From positions 398,763-462,762 of the forward strand of contig NMRB01000104.1 in the NCBI GenBank assembly GCA_002633025.1: 64,000 nucleotides of DNA. The letters run 5' to 3'. The translations under genes and the position numbers were made by a program. Shown here piece by piece: positions 1 to 13,946 of the stretch; within the stretch, counting starts at the first letter, position 1; each line of letters begins with the position of its first letter. The notes under the pieces were generated by a model. That model was not told the DNA's origin. It did no database searches and was given only the letters and a program-made list of their open reading frames with translations. Source of the DNA: Notospermus geniculatus (taxonomy: Eukaryota; Nemertea; Pilidiophora; Heteronemertea; Lineidae).

Positions 1-1770
1 AACCTGACACAGTTTGCCTGTACTTTCTTAAGTCGACGTCAAGTCAATGATTTTCCAATGATACTTGGCATCAATTGGGAAATAACTGTTTGACACTGAT
101 CCCCCAGTTTGACTAAGTTATGTGTAGATCGGACAAAAAATGCATTGTAAAATGCCCATCAATATCCATATATTTCAGGTGCAACAAAAGATGCACAGCA
201 TTTTTAGGGTGGTCCATCTAATAGCTGAAGCCTTGTGCCACTTTTGGAAGAGACTGACAGGGGGTGCCTATAGGTCAAGTTTGATTCACTGATTTGGGGA
301 GGGTAGATCAGAGGGCAGCCTCCACAACAATAGCAGGATATTCTTCAATTATGTCTAATTTTATCCTTAATTTGACAGCATGTGGCTGAGATTGGTTGCA
401 TATCATGGACACCACACTCGAGAATTTGAGAAATTGTTGCATTTTTAAGTCCTATCGGCATGATTGGAGTAATATTTTGCAAAACACATTTATCTTGACA
501 TTGAAAAATTGTGGTGCCAAGCCCAGACTTGAATATACTAAAGAATTACAATCTAATAATCTAAACATAGAATTTTAAAAGTATTTCAAGTGTTGCACCT
601 AAAAAAGGTTATTATGACATAAGAATTTGCTTCTTGAATAAACCGAGGTGGTCTTGCTATCAAGACTTGCTTGGTCTTGCCAAAGTGAAACTATAGGAGT
701 TATGTAAATTCTCTATTTCAAATACATTTATAGTATTTTTAGCCCATACATTACATTATGCTAACTTGAGATGCATAGATTTGAAAAGAGTAACAACACT
801 GCATGGTTCAGCTTCATTTAAGAAATACAATTTCATTTTTAAATGAACAGAAATGCTTGGGGTCCAAGTGAACTTTCCTCTTGATCGAATGTCACTGACA
901 ACCCCCACCAAGAGGAACAACAAAAGAACCCTCCAGTGGCTACAGTAGACAAATACAATCATACAGTATCTGATTACATAACACAGACAGGCGTGTAATT
1001 TGTCAACTGTCATCCAAAAGCCAAGTGAAACAAATCGCGGGTTTATCAAATGAGATTTTATTGTTTCACCGCTTTCATGATAGAAAATGGACACCGAACT
1101 CTAAAATCTAGCAAATACTGAACAATTTTAATAGGAAAGATTTGCATAAGACTGAGAGAGGAAATTAACTTCTCTCTCCCTCATGTTGCAAGGAGGGGAA
1201 GGTGTGCTCACTACAATATCTTATCCATTGCATGTTCCCTCAACAGCACTTATGAAACAGAAAATTAACTTGCATTGCCTGCTTATCAATACTGTCACAG
1301 TATACTTCCACCCCTTGGGTGTCTGACCTCCAGCAAACAGTTCAGAATGGAACAACCATCGACAACAAACCCTTGGAGTATCGCAATAATATTTCCGTTC
1401 AGTGAGAGGGGCTTTATATCAAATGAAACACGACTCTGGATAAAAGGCACCAATAACGGCAATGTAAATCAAATGTTGGTATTGTCAACATACGATAAAG
1501 TCACAATTGGAACAGGTCAGGGGTTCAACGTTTTGGGCCCTTGACCAAATACATCCATGTCGATTTCAATCTTAGTAATATTGACATTTCCGGGTTGGTT
1601 ATCTGGGCAACTATTGAATTATTCAATAGGAAGAGGTAGATACTGATCGATTACAACCAATGATTGAGGTAACCCAGCAAGCTGTCTTATCACTACTTGC
1701 AAGAAATCTGCAACTGCTGATGAAATTATGTTCTGTACCAAGTTTAAGATGTCATACGTGTATCCTTCGT
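1..1770. other. No gene seen
   Basis: AT-rich DNA with only short unrelated open frames (up to 112 codons on the minus strand, with low-complexity content) and no splice-bounded or domain-bearing candidate. Confidence 0.6.
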
Positions 1771-1973
1771 ATTTCATCCAAAGTTAACTTCGCAAGTATA
1801 ACCTAACTGGCTGAAAAGATGTTGTTATGTTTGATTCAAGAATTAAGTCTTCTGATGAAGTACAGACAACAGTAGTCTATACTTTATCAGAAGATTTAAT
1901 TCTTGAATCAAACGTACAACATCTGCTTTTCATCCAGTTATGTTGTACTTGCAAAATTAACTTTGGATGAAAT
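1771..1973. mobile_element. Foldback element with ~95-bp inverted arms
   Basis: The left arm begins atttcatccaaagttaact and the right arm ends taactttggatgaaat. Both arms carry the motif for ctggctgaaaagatgttgt and for tgattcaagaattaa in opposite orientations. In the other allele (near 3085-3145) only one arm is present. No ORF. Confidence 0.75.
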
Positions 1974-4232
1974 GTTGGGAACATACTGGTAACTAGCCAT
2001 CTAAATGTACACCAGATGATTTTCATCAAGTTGAATGTTCTTTAAAATTGAGTTGAAAACAGAGCACCAAGTATGACGTCATATTAATAACTCAATAGAA
2101 AATACTGGAGAAATAAATGTACAACAGGAGGATATCGGAGGTGCTCAGAGAAAACCTGCACTGTCAAAAAGAATTGCCCTCTCTATCACATCATGAAGAA
2201 TGTATCTCTCAGTCTTTTCGTTTCCTACAATCTCAGCATTATATGTCATTATAGTAATGGAATGAACAACAAAACTTTTAAGGGTTTCACTAATTCCGTA
2301 AGTGACATGTGCTGAAGGGGCAGGTCCCACTTTGTCCTTTACTGAGTGTCATAAATATGACAAATCACAGTCCCCCTGCCCTGAATTTTCATGCCAGAAC
2401 AAGCAATCACAAATTGACCATGAAATGAAAACAAAACAAGGGGAAAGGGAGACTCCCTTTGCACAAGAGATGACCCATGGGGGAGTGGGGCTCTATCCCA
2501 GGAAATTAGAGTCCAGTGACCCCAACACAAGAGGTTAGCTCTAAAATTACTCCATTCTGCAGCACAATTATTCCATGTTCAACATCAAATGCAAACTACA
2601 TGTCATGCCCATAATCCCTTTCCCAATAACTGAAGGTCTACTGTCCTGCATTTTGGGCAGCCAACATTTTCTTCCACTGCTCTTTCATTTGCCACTGAAC
2701 TAAATTAAGAAGTCCCTATAATTCCCTTCAGGGTTCCTTCAACTTCAACCATTATCTCAACTCCCTAACTGGCCCAATCACCTGAATTCTCAACTGAATC
2801 TCAATAGCCCTGCTCATCTTTGGAATGGAATGGAAATCCTCCCCTTCACTTGAGCGCAAATATTTTTAACTATAGACAGCTTTCATCAGGCCTATTTCAA
2901 GATGACAAGGTCTACCAGATAGTAGATTCTCAGAGGTAATAAATCTAGGTTAAAAATTCTCAAACTTCAAGATTTTTCACTGATAAGGGAGGAAATTCTC
3001 AGACTCTGCAACCCCACAACAGAGGTTATCTATTATTAGAACTCGTTGCATCACAGGGTTATNAATTTAATTTTGCACCCATATAACATAACTGGCTGAA
3101 AAGATGTTGTACGTACGTTTGATTCAAGAATTAAATCTTCTGATAAAGTATACTGATTAGCCATCTACACCAGATGATTCTTCGTCGAGTTGAATGTTCT
3201 TTAAAATTGAGTTGAAAACAGAGCACCAAGTATGACGTCATATTAATAACTCAATAGAAAATACATGTATTGGGGAAATAAATGGACAGCAGGAGGATAT
3301 CAGAGTGTGCCAAAGAGAAAACCTGCACTGTCAAAAAGAAGTGCCCTCTCTATCACATGAAGAATGGATCTTTCATTCTTTTCGTTTCCTATACAATCTC
3401 AGCATTATATGTCATTATAGTAATGGAATTAATAACAGAACTTTTAAGTTAAGGGTTTCACTAATTTCCATAAGTGACATGTGCTGAAGGGGCAGGTCCC
3501 ACTTTGTCACTTACTGTCATAAATATGACAAATCACAGTCCCCCTGTCCTGAATTTTCATGCCAGAACAAGCAATCACAAATTGACCATGAAATGAAAAC
3601 AAAACAAGGGGAAAGGGAGACTCCCTTTGCACAAGAGATGACCCATGGGGGAGTGGGGCTCTATCCCAGGAAATTAGAGTCCAGTGACCCCAACACAAGA
3701 GGTTAGCTCTAAAATTACTCCATTCTGCAGCACAATTATTCCATGTTCAACATCAAATGCAAACTCAATGCAAACTACATGTCATGCCCATAATCCCTTT
3801 AGTTTCCCAATAACTGAAGGCCTACGGTCCTGCATTTTGGGCAGTCAACATTTTCTTCCACTGCTCTTTCATTTGCCACTGAACTAAATTTAGAAGTCCC
3901 TAATTCCCTTCGGGGTTCCTTCAACTTCAACCATTATCTCAACTGGCCCGATCACCTGAATTCTCAACTAAATCTCAATAACCCTGCTCATCTTTGGAAT
4001 GGAATGGAAATCCTCCCCTTCACTTGAACGCAAATATTTTTAACTATAGACAGCTTTCATCAGGCCTATTTCAAGATGACAATTCTACCAGATAGTAGAT
4101 TCTCAGAGGTAATAAAATAGGTTAAAAATTCTCAAACTTGAGATTTTTTTAACTGATAAGGGAATTCTCAGTCTCTGCAACCCCTCAACAGAGGTTATCT
4201 ATTATTAGAACTCGTTGCATCACAGGGTTATT
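1795..4232. repeat. ~1.2-kb direct duplication around an N (3063), probable alleles
   Basis: Copy A (about 1795-3062) and copy B (3064-4232) share long blocks such as gagttgaatgttctttaaa to actcgttgcatcacagggtt with many 1-10 base indels. Copy A ends at cagggttat exactly where the N lies; copy B continues through the same motif into unique DNA. This explains the repeated weak ORFs here. Confidence 0.9.
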
Positions 4233-4239
4233 CCCACAG

Positions 4240-4461
4240 CATCCAAAGGAACGATGACACAACTTGAGGTCATTGGGCGTCTCCGGTCAGGGGTCAATAT
4301 TGGGAAACAAGAGCACGTGGTGGTTGAAGGTATTTTCGGAAGAAAGTAGTTCCGTCCGTGACCTGATGAACCAAGGGCTATCTTCGGCAAAAGATGCTGG
4401 AGAGTCTGGGGGCGGCCATTTTGGTGTTACCACGTGGACAGCCAGCAATGCAGTTAAAATG
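4240..4461 (+). promoter_or_regulatory. CpG-richer patch, candidate promoter / first exon
   Basis: This 220-bp patch stands out from AT-rich flanks. It holds ggcggccattttgg (4411-4424, an inverted YY1-type element), two CACGTG E-boxes (near 4315 and 4431) and a possible donor AAAATG|GTGAGA after 4461. A plus-strand frame through it is open (MNQGLSSAKD from 4366), but no following exon is recognised. Direction of transcription is uncertain. Confidence 0.3.
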
Positions 4462-4469
4462 GTGAGAAA

Positions 4470-7400
4470 TTTACTCATTATGAAAGTTCTCAGAAGAAAC
4501 TTGTGACTTTGCTTACTTAACATTTATATACAGGAAAGGACTGAACAAAGCTTGAACTAAAACCAAGAACCTTCTCCTACTATTCACACTGCTGTTCATT
4601 TTGTTAAACACAACTACACTAGGACCCCTGCTCTAGTCATCAAATCTACAGATATTTCAAGGATGGCTCTTAGATTGCAATGATTGGTACAATGATTCTT
4701 TACACTCTTATCCATCTACAACAGGAAGTTATAAGGAGGATGCTGCCTACAACATAGAACTGAAATAGTAATGCTCAGAACACCTCACCAAAATTAAGAT
4801 TTAGCAAAAACCACAAATGGATGGACCACCCCAATCACAGTGGTCCCAAGCCAAAAATCATGCCATCTGACCTGGCCTGGAGCATTTTTTACTGGACACA
4901 TTGAACTGAATTGAAACTGTGATTGCACCAATTAACCATTGTCACTCAAGTAGTAGATATCTTTTTAGGGGTGAGTGTTGACAGTGGGTGGCAAAAAAAT
5001 TACACAATGTTAACATTGTCACCAGAAATTCTTTACCTTCAGCATCACATTTTCTCACAATGCATTACCATGTAACTTTACATCATTCTTTTCCCGCCAA
5101 GCCAAGAGGGGAAGGATTGAATGCAGTTTTTTATCAATGGGTTTTAAAATAGGGAACTCCTTTGAATGAAATAATGAAAGGGGCTTCTAAATTTTGCATC
5201 TTTTTCCCGCCATGATGTTAAAAAATTTAGCAGAACAGTCAGAATGTTTGGGGTGCAAATGAATTTCAATGGATAGGCCGTTATTTCCAAGGGTCCAAAG
5301 GAATTGGTGCCTAGAAAATACTGCCCTATGCAAATGCTTCACTTCAAAGGTAAAGGTGTTCTGTTAAATGAGGATGGTTCTTCTTATCATTCACAATCAG
5401 TGATAGATGAATGTGTCTGGTCCAGGTTAGGAATGCAGCATTCATAGAACTCCCATTCATCTTCCTTTGAGTGAACCCTGGCTCACCATCCATGCCCAGG
5501 ACAAATGAACATTTTACTAGCTCAAGATCATTCATTGAATTTCTTTGATTTTAGAAGAATTGAATGAAGGACTGACCCAATGATACCCTTCTAGCATAGA
5601 AACGGTGAATGAAAATGGATCATGCCCTTGTGGTGAAAAACGAGGATGACCTTTTCGACGACCTCCTATTTTGAAGCAAAATCAACATCCTCATAGCTTA
5701 TAAGACTAAGAACTCCACAAACCCCTTCAAAATTCTATATTCAATTTCAATTCTTATTTTGAGAAAAATTTTGGTCATTACAAATCCAGCATCTTCAATT
5801 TTTTAAAGAGAAATGTCAATGGAATTCCATCCCAATGATAACGAACCAGACTTCACCCATTGCTAAATTAAAGAGGGCAGCACTTTACGACATGGCACCA
5901 CGTGTTGTGATGGGCAGGGTCCGGACTATCAGCCAACAATGAAGTTGGAAGTAAAGAATGTAAAGAAGAGTCTGAGAAAACATCATGCTTTTGTGGGACT
6001 GTCTGCAATTCATGGATTTTTCGAAGTTTGACACATAATGAAAGCATGAAAATTCTGCATCTCCAACCAAGTTTTGTTAGTGTTCGTATGACAACACATT
6101 ATATATGTACATGTAATAACAATGTTTATTGTTTTTTAATGGAACAAATAATGATTCATCATGTATCCAGCCTCTTGAATCTGAAGAAAAGCTGGCATAA
6201 AATCAATTTCTGGAGAACAAAGGGCAGGAATGTATTTTCAGACAATGTATTTTTTTCAACAGTCAAGAGTCGTCCTCGAGAAACCATATTTCTGGCACTT
6301 GCCCAAAGTTCATCCACGACACAAACATGGACGATTTACATGTATAAGCACAGTCGCCTGGGGGTTGATAGCGGAACCAATCACCACGGGTGCGCCTTTG
6401 TGGAGAACAAAAACCCCGCATATCATGAATAATAACACAACTATTGACATTGATAGAATAGTCTAGTTTCAGATGATCATCGGAAATATGTGAACTTAAC
6501 AAAGTTCACCACCCGAATCATAACATCCAGATTTCTTGCATTCAATGACTTGTTTGATACATCCACATTGCCTGCGGCTTTCCATCTTGCTTGAAACTAA
6601 CATAAACTAATGACATGATCCTGCTGGACTTTTTTCAGATATGATGAGAACTTTACCTAAACCTGATGCAATATCCAAGATTTTTTTCCACAAGAACATG
6701 CTAATTTTAAAAATGTGAGCATGAAAATTGAGCTAAAATGAAGGTGTTGAATACATGAACATGATAATTCCATACTGCAAATAACAGGCTGGAAATTTAG
6801 CCTGTAGCCATGACGAGCATTCATCCACCCTCACAAATGACATAACTGAACTTTGAGTTTCAGTAACTGAGTGCAACAGTGAAGAAGAGAAGGAAATTTC
6901 TCAATAATTTGATTTCAATGTCAGATATCGTTTCACTACTTAAAAACTGAGTTTAAAAGGAAATTCATGTCTGGCCCTGTTCTACTTCTCCCTTGGTAAC
7001 CCTGGGTTAGTTTTTCCGTGGTAATCCAAGAGACACAATCATGGTTAATAGAAACTTCAGCAGCAGATGTTGGCAGGCAATTACTACTTGAATCAAGAAT
7101 GGACAAGTGCCACAAGAATGCCTCATCAAGGGCGCCTAAGGAGCAGCGAGGCTTGATTTGATGTTGGGGTGCTTTAAGAGCTGCATTTTGCAACCGAGGT
7201 TAATCTCAGGTCACTTAAAAGGCAAGGCTGAGATTTGGGAAATTGTTGTGTTCTGAATTTGTTTGAATTGATAATTTGCAATTGACCCCAGAAGGATGAC
7301 TTCAATTGGTGACCAGGTTGTTGTGCAGGATCACTCCCACCACTAAAGAACAGAATGGTACATACTCAGATCAGCTCGGATTTTTAGAGAGTTCACTATT

Positions 7401-8261
7401 AAATCAAAACGGCTTTCTTATTCCCTCCTCAAGATTCCTTGGAGATGATAACTGCAGGAGGGCCATCCTGCAGCTCCACACTACCTTCCTTTTCTTTCTG
7501 GGGGGCAACGAAAAAGGTTCTCTCCATAAATATTATCTACTTAGAATATTTTTTTCAAAATGTTCGTGGAATTCTGTTCAATGAGTGAATGGGTGAATGA
7601 TTTACACATACGTTGCAAAACTTCAGCAAATATACTTGTCTGAAGTGGAATGAACTGAACGTTTTAGTAACAACACCCGGGAGGAAATGCATGCTGTCAG
7701 GGATTCAGCCTGAGGAATCCATAGGTTATGGTTGGAACCTGAGGCTTTTTCATTGCTGTGCCACCCTGACTGCACAAGAGACAGACAATCTGTGCTATGA
7801 CAATCACATTACTTCCAACCCATCAGAATGTCATCAGATTGGGTATCTAACTAAAACGCCATGGGAGAATGAACATTTCTCACAGTTCTTATCAGTCACA
7901 CACTTTTAAACTTCACCAACCAAATATTATTCTGAGAGTGCTAGAGGCTCCTTCAATTATCTGCCTTTGCGAAGATGAAACTATTAAGGGGCCGGGCAAG
8001 GGTCAAATAAATTTAGCGGCTGAGACCCTACTATCACTGGTGGTGAGGGTTGAAGAGTTTATGAAAATTAAGATATCTATCACCAGGAAAAGAATTTTGT
8101 TAAAAAATCACCAGAATGTATGAGATCATTTTTCAATGATAGTATTGGTAGTAGTTATTGCCAAACTTCATCCATGATTTGGATGTTATTGCTGTGTTCT
8201 TCTGAGGTCACCAGGTCACCCGGGAAAGGTGAAGTTTACATCTTTAGATCACCCTAAGGGC
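4470..8261. other. No gene seen
   Basis: AT-rich DNA. The longest frame (6028-6432, plus) has no recognisable domain, Cys-His-rich chance content and no promoter or splice context. No repeats with clear borders were found. Confidence 0.55.
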
Positions 8262-9323
8262 ATGAGGAAACCATCATGAGGAAACCAACAGACTGGATTA
8301 GCGATATTTGCCAGCATGATAAGCGTCTTGGCATTGTTCCAGGTTTGGTATAGAAACGGAGACAATTCAGCATTGTGTTGGGACACTTTGCCATTGTTCG
8401 CTTGGACAAAATCTCATCTCAAATTAAGCAGTCTAGACCGATTTTGACACCTTGAGAGGGCAACAAGAATAGGCGAAGAGGGTAGGAATATCTGACCTTT
8501 ACGAAGGAATCTGACCTTTGGAAGATCACAACATTGGTGACCTGGTCACCATGTCACAGAGCAGCAGATGGAGGGACGCAGTGAACTTTATGATGGGGGC
8601 ACAGGAAATTTATAAACAGGGAAGCTGTGGACTAAATGCGACCCCAGATATGTTTGGGACAAGTGGCATGTGGTGCCCCCTGGTGAAATCATGCTTAACA
8701 AAATGTGCCACACTCCTTCAGAGAGAGCAGTAGGCCTAGCATGCACACAGACAAGCAACATCATAAAGAATGCTCACTGATATTCTTATTTCNATGAGGA
8801 AACCACCATGAGGAAACCAACAGACTGGATTAGCGATATTTGCCAGCATGATAAGCGTCTTGGCATTGTTCCAGGTTTGGTATAGAAACGGAGACAATTC
8901 AGCATTGTGCTGGGACACTTGGTCATTGTTCGCTTGGACAAAATCTCATCTCAAATTAAGCAGTCTAGACCGATTTTGACACCTTGAGAGGGCAACAAGA
9001 ATAGGCGAAGAGGGTAGGAATATCTGACCTTTACGAAGGAATCTGACCTTTGGAAGATCACAACATTGGTGACCTGGTCACCATGTCACAGAGCAGCAGA
9101 TGGAGGGACGCAGTGAACTTTATGATGGGGGCACAGGAAATTTATAAACAGGGAAGCTGTGGACTAAATGCGACCCCAGATATGTTTGGGACAAATGGCA
9201 TGTGATGCCCCCTGGTGAAATGATACTTAACAAAATGTGCCACAGTCCTTCAGAGAGAGTAGTAGGCCTAGCATGCACACAGACAAGCAACATCATAAAG
9301 AATGCTCACTGATATTCTTATTT
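8262..9323. repeat. ~0.53-kb direct duplication around an N (8793), probable alleles
   Basis: Copy A 8262-8792 and copy B 8794-9323 start atgaggaaaccaycatgagg and end tgatattcttatttc. Only a handful of substitutions are seen (for example gccattgttcg versus gtcattgttcg). The N sits exactly at the join. Confidence 0.9.
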
Positions 9324-10538
9324 CACAAAATATCTTTTAAAAATACTGTAAAAGGGACATAAATGAGGTGTGTTGTGCTGCACCCTGGTGTTAGATGAAA
9401 GAAACATAAATTGGGAGGCTGAAGAGAAGAACACCAGTTTGGACCATGTGACAATCCTGTAACCGCAGTTACCCCGTATTAATTACATGTACTGGTTACA
9501 GCATTTCGAAAGGACAAACAGGGGCATGGGGGTCAGGTTGGTGTGTGAGGGGGAGGGTACGGAGCAGGGTTGCACCACTTTTACCCAAAATCAAAAAGAA
9601 CTTTATCAGCAAAGAGAAGAAGCAGCTGGCAGGAGGATGGTGTGCATGTTGAATCTTCTCAGGCAGAGAGGCAATTGGCCTAAGAAAAACACATTAGACT
9701 TCTTGAAAAGCAATCTTTCATGCAGAAAATTGTATCCGTTTTAAAAGAAAGTGACCAAATACAGCAAGGTGAGGTATCTCTACTGAGCAAATAGAGTCAC
9801 GTGGCAGAACAACAGAGGACCATCTCATGGACAATGGGAGGATAATGTCACACATGGGACATGACTGATAGTATTGATATTAAACAAACAGAGATGCAAC
9901 TAAGCATATCAATTGCAAACAGATCTGAAATGGAGCACATCAAAACCTGAAAGATGAAAACACCAAGAATCTGGGATAGGGGAGATACCAGATAGTTTTG
10001 GGATATAATGTGACTGGCATAAGAACCATTGTTATATAAATGGGCTGTCTGTTTGTTACATTATTGGTTATTGTCCTATGAAGATGACCATTCGCTCATG
10101 TCAACAGTCAAACAAAATACTCCAATTTCTTAAAGTAAAACTTTCTTAAGTCGAGAAGTCATGACCTCAATAGAACTTCACATAACCTCAGCTCAGTGCC
10201 ACACCCTTAATCTTCCATCACACCCACAGCTGATTGAAGTCAAAAGCAGATGGCACCCACAGGTTTTGATTGAAGCAAGACATAGGTGATGAACTTTTAA
10301 CTTAAGATTAAGGGTCAGGTAAATATAGAAAATGTAACCAATTCAAGAAGGGTAGGGATGAGTCAGGTATCTCCATCTTCTACCTGGCAAATGGACCTGC
10401 CCATTTAGATAAGACAAAGCAGAACATCATCAATATTCTTGACCAGTGGACATTAGTGTCTTAACTCCTTCTGTTCCAAACATCTGTACCCTCATTCAGT
10501 TAAGATTTTTCTCACAACGTAGGCAGAAGACTAGTGTT

Positions 10539-10736
10539 TGTGACCCAACACAACAAAATGAGTCGCAATGCGCACAGAAGAAGACCGAAGATGACACCAG
10601 ACAACAATTACAGAAATCGACAAAGTCAAATTTCACAATGAGCAGACAATCCTGAAATTAACAAACCATTGGTGTCACCTTGGATATGTTGGGTCTTCTG
10701 TGCGCATTCCGACTCATTTTGCTGTGGTGGGTCACA
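10539..10736. mobile_element. ~198-bp MITE, divergent member of the tgtgaccc family
   Basis: It starts tgtgacccaacacaacaaaa and ends with tgctgtggtgggtcaca; arms extend inward over gagtcg and gcgcacagaagaagacc. Length and terminal sequence match the elements at 11827 and 13752, although the interior differs. Confidence 0.7.
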
Positions 10737-11826
10737 TTTTTTGGGGTGGGCATCACTGATGTGGAGGGGGGGGGTTCATTTCAATGATCTGGTTAACGTT
10801 TATGATCAACCACACGTCTTAATTTTCTGAAGAGCAGGGAAACGAAATAAAGAGAGAAACAAATGGAAGCGCAACCGAAAACTTTCAAAAGAACAGTCTG
10901 TCTTTCAGACAGCAGGGGCTGAACCCTTCTTCACTCATACAAGGAAGGAGTCACATTATATTTTTTGCTTCAGCACTGTTGGAATTGTGAAAATATAAGA
11001 GGCTCCAAAGAATGACAACAAGGACTCTCTGCCTGGTGACAAATACACGTAGTCACAAGGATCACCTTGAATATTACCAGGGGTGACCTTGGGGAGCAGA
11101 GTTTCCTTCAGAGAAATAAACAAGCATAAAAAGCAAACAGAGCAACATCATTGATTTTCTTGAGGGAATAAGAGTGGAGGTGAGTTCTCTTGACAATGAC
11201 ATCTGAACAGAACTAAATGAACAGAACTGCATGATGATGATGGTGATGCAGAACTGCTGGAGTCGCCATCTATACCAAGATGACTGAACCAAGAAGTGTA
11301 TCTGTCAGAGTGGTGGAATGGAAACAACTGACCATTGTTGCAGGGAGCCATGTGATAGAGAGAATGACTCTTTGACACCACAGGTTTCTCCAGACACTCC
11401 AGTTTCCTGTTATGGTACATTATTTGCCCAATGTTGTCTAAAGAGCCAATACCACATTTGGCACTGAGTTGTTGATTTAAATTCTGAAGAACAAAAGGAT
11501 TGAGGGTGTGTTGGATTGCACCAAAGGTGAACAGTAAACCAGAGCTGCTGGAGTCGCCATCTATACCAAGGTGAAAGAATCACAGAGTGTGGGCTGATGG
11601 AGTTATTGCGGGTGTGGCACCCATGAAAGCTGTAAAAGGGGCTTGTCTGTGATAAAGGGATTGAGATCTCTAAACTCCTTGAGGCTATACATGTAAATTG
11701 CAAGACTATGAAAGAGGAGGTTTTGGGTTCAAATCACGGAGATGGAACCGGAAGCCTGTTCATTTTCATTTCATAAAGCAGAAAATAGTGAGAGGGCGAG
11801 GAGTAGTCTGTAAAGGTAGGAAACAT

Positions 11827-12020
11827 TGTGACCCTCCACTACAAAAACAGTCCTAAATCACTCAGAAAATGAGCCTAACGTACTGGGATGACACCAGGTG
11901 ATAAAGGAAGAAATGGGATCATTCAAACTTCACAACAGTTGGCAGTACTGAAATTGACAGATTGTCCCAACTGGCCAACCTCAGAGCGACTTACAACTGG
12001 TTTTGTGGTGGAGGGTCACA
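11827..12020. mobile_element. 194-bp MITE with 20-bp terminal inverted repeats
   Basis: The left end tgtgaccctccactacaaaa pairs with the right end ttttgtggtggagggtcaca with one mismatch. No ORF. The allelic copy is at 13752-13946. Another relative is at 10539-10736. Confidence 0.8.
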
Positions 12021-12377
12021 TTTGATTACACTTGGTAATGTGTCCAACAAGAGACACAATGAGCATGCCATCATGGGCAGATCAGTTGGGTACATTTCAA
12101 TGCACAAAACATTTTTTCATGGTTAATTAGAATTGATATAATGAATTTCACACTTGAAGTCACAGAGCGGTACCAAGGCGAAAAAAGACGTTCCCTCCTT
12201 GTGGTTGCCATGGGAATATTCTCTACCCTCGGCAGCAGAGGGTTGTAACTCAACTAAATGGCGGTGATGGATGAAATGTGATTGGGTGCTAAATCAAAGC
12301 CCAAATTCATTGCACAACTGAAGTACTGTAGGCTACAGACACTTCCAGTCAGGAATTTGGAAACAAAGATCAGACAG

Positions 12378-12540
12378 CAGGGGTGGATCCAGGATTTGGG
12401 AAGAGAGGTGGCGCCCTGTGTTAGAAACATTGAAATCTGCAGTGAATTTCAATGATTTGCTCCAAATTTCACAATTTCAGTCGATTTTACAGATCTGCTG
12501 GCCAAAAGGGGAGGCAAGCGCCCGGAGTGACCCCCCCCCC
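12378..12540. mobile_element. Dispersed gatccaggatttggga element, copy 1
   Basis: Sequence ggggtggatccaggatttgg, gatttcaatgatttgctcc and ggccaaaaggggaggcaagc ending in poly-C. The same order occurs at 14303-14478 (allelic) and, independently, at 39278-39425. It is non-coding; the class is unknown. Confidence 0.65.
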
Positions 12541-13751
12541 CCACATATCCTCCCTGGACAGTGCTGCTGAAAAAGGCCTACAAGCAGCACTATCAGGCCA
12601 CTGCATGTGCCACAATTCATGGACAAAGGCTAGGCCCCTATGTCATGTACTTGACACATGATGATGATGATGATGGGGTGATGACGATGTTGATGATGAA
12701 GCGTTATTTCAATTATTGCAGCTACATGACGTAGAACATTGCACCCAAGATGACATAACAGGCCTAAGGGTATTTTATTCTGACAACAATGTACTTCAGC
12801 TGTTTATCAGCCAGATTGATGACAAATTTAAAAGCCTCGCACACTCATGCTTGATATTGCATGGCGGGAACGGCTGATGGTGAGCTATTTTTCCGCGACG
12901 TCATCGAAATTAGGTCACCATGACGTCGATATAAAATAGCCGAATACATTGTATATCTGTAATAATTTCTACTTACGGTTCCANAAGGATCACCTTGAAT
13001 ATTACCAGTGACCTCGGGGAGCGGAGTTTCCTTCAGAGAAATAAACAAGCATAAAATGCAAATTGAGCAACATCATTGATTTTCTTGAGGGAATAAAAGT
13101 GGAGCTGATTTCTCTTGACAATGACATCTGAACAGAACTAAATGAACAGAACTGCATGATGATGATGGTGATGCAGAACTGCTGGAGTCGCCATCTATAC
13201 CAAGATGACTGAACCAAGAAGTGTATCTGTCATTGTGGTGGAATGGAAACATCTGACCATTGGGGTTGCAGGGAGCCATGTGATAGAGAGAATGACTCTT
13301 TGACACCACAGGTTTCTCAAGACACTCCAGTTTCCTCCTGTTATGGTACATTATTTGCCCAATGTTGTCTAAAGAGCCAATACCCCATTTGGCACTGAGT
13401 TGTTGATTTAAATTCTGAAGAACAAAAGGATTGAGGGTGTGTTGGATTGCACCAAAGGTGAACAGAAAACCAGAGCTGCTGGAGTCGCCATCTATACCAA
13501 GGTGAAAGAATCACAAAGTGTGGGCTGATGGAGTTATTGCGGGTGTGGCACTCATGAAAGCTGTTAAGATGTGATAAAGGGATTGAGATCTCAAAACTCC
13601 TTGTAGGCTATACATGTAAATTGCAAGACTATGAAAGAGGAGGTTTTGGCTTCAAATCACGGAGATGGAACTGAAGCCTGTTCATTTTCATTTCATAAAG
13701 CAGAAATCAGTGAGAGGGCGAGGAGTACATATGTGTAAAGGGGGAAACATT

Positions 13752-13946
13752 TGTGACCCTCCACTACAAAAACAGTCCTAAGTCACTCAGAAAATGAGCC
13801 TAAACGTACTGGGATGACACCAGGTGATAAAGGAAGAAATGGGGCCATTCAAACTTAACAACAATTGGCAGTACTGAAATTGACAGATTGTCCCAACTTG
13901 CCAACCTCAGAGCGACTAACTACTGGTTTTGTGGTGGAGGGTCACA
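13752..13946. mobile_element. Allelic copy of the 194-bp tgtgaccc MITE
   Basis: Same terminal repeats and interior as 11827-12020 with a few substitutions, within the second copy of the 11.1-14.9 kb duplication. The element was therefore present before the two haplotypes diverged. Confidence 0.8.

Noticed and set aside
6028-6432. 134-codon frame on the plus strand
   Set aside because: No domain, no homology I recognise, AT-driven composition, a second overlapping frame of similar length and no promoter or splice context.
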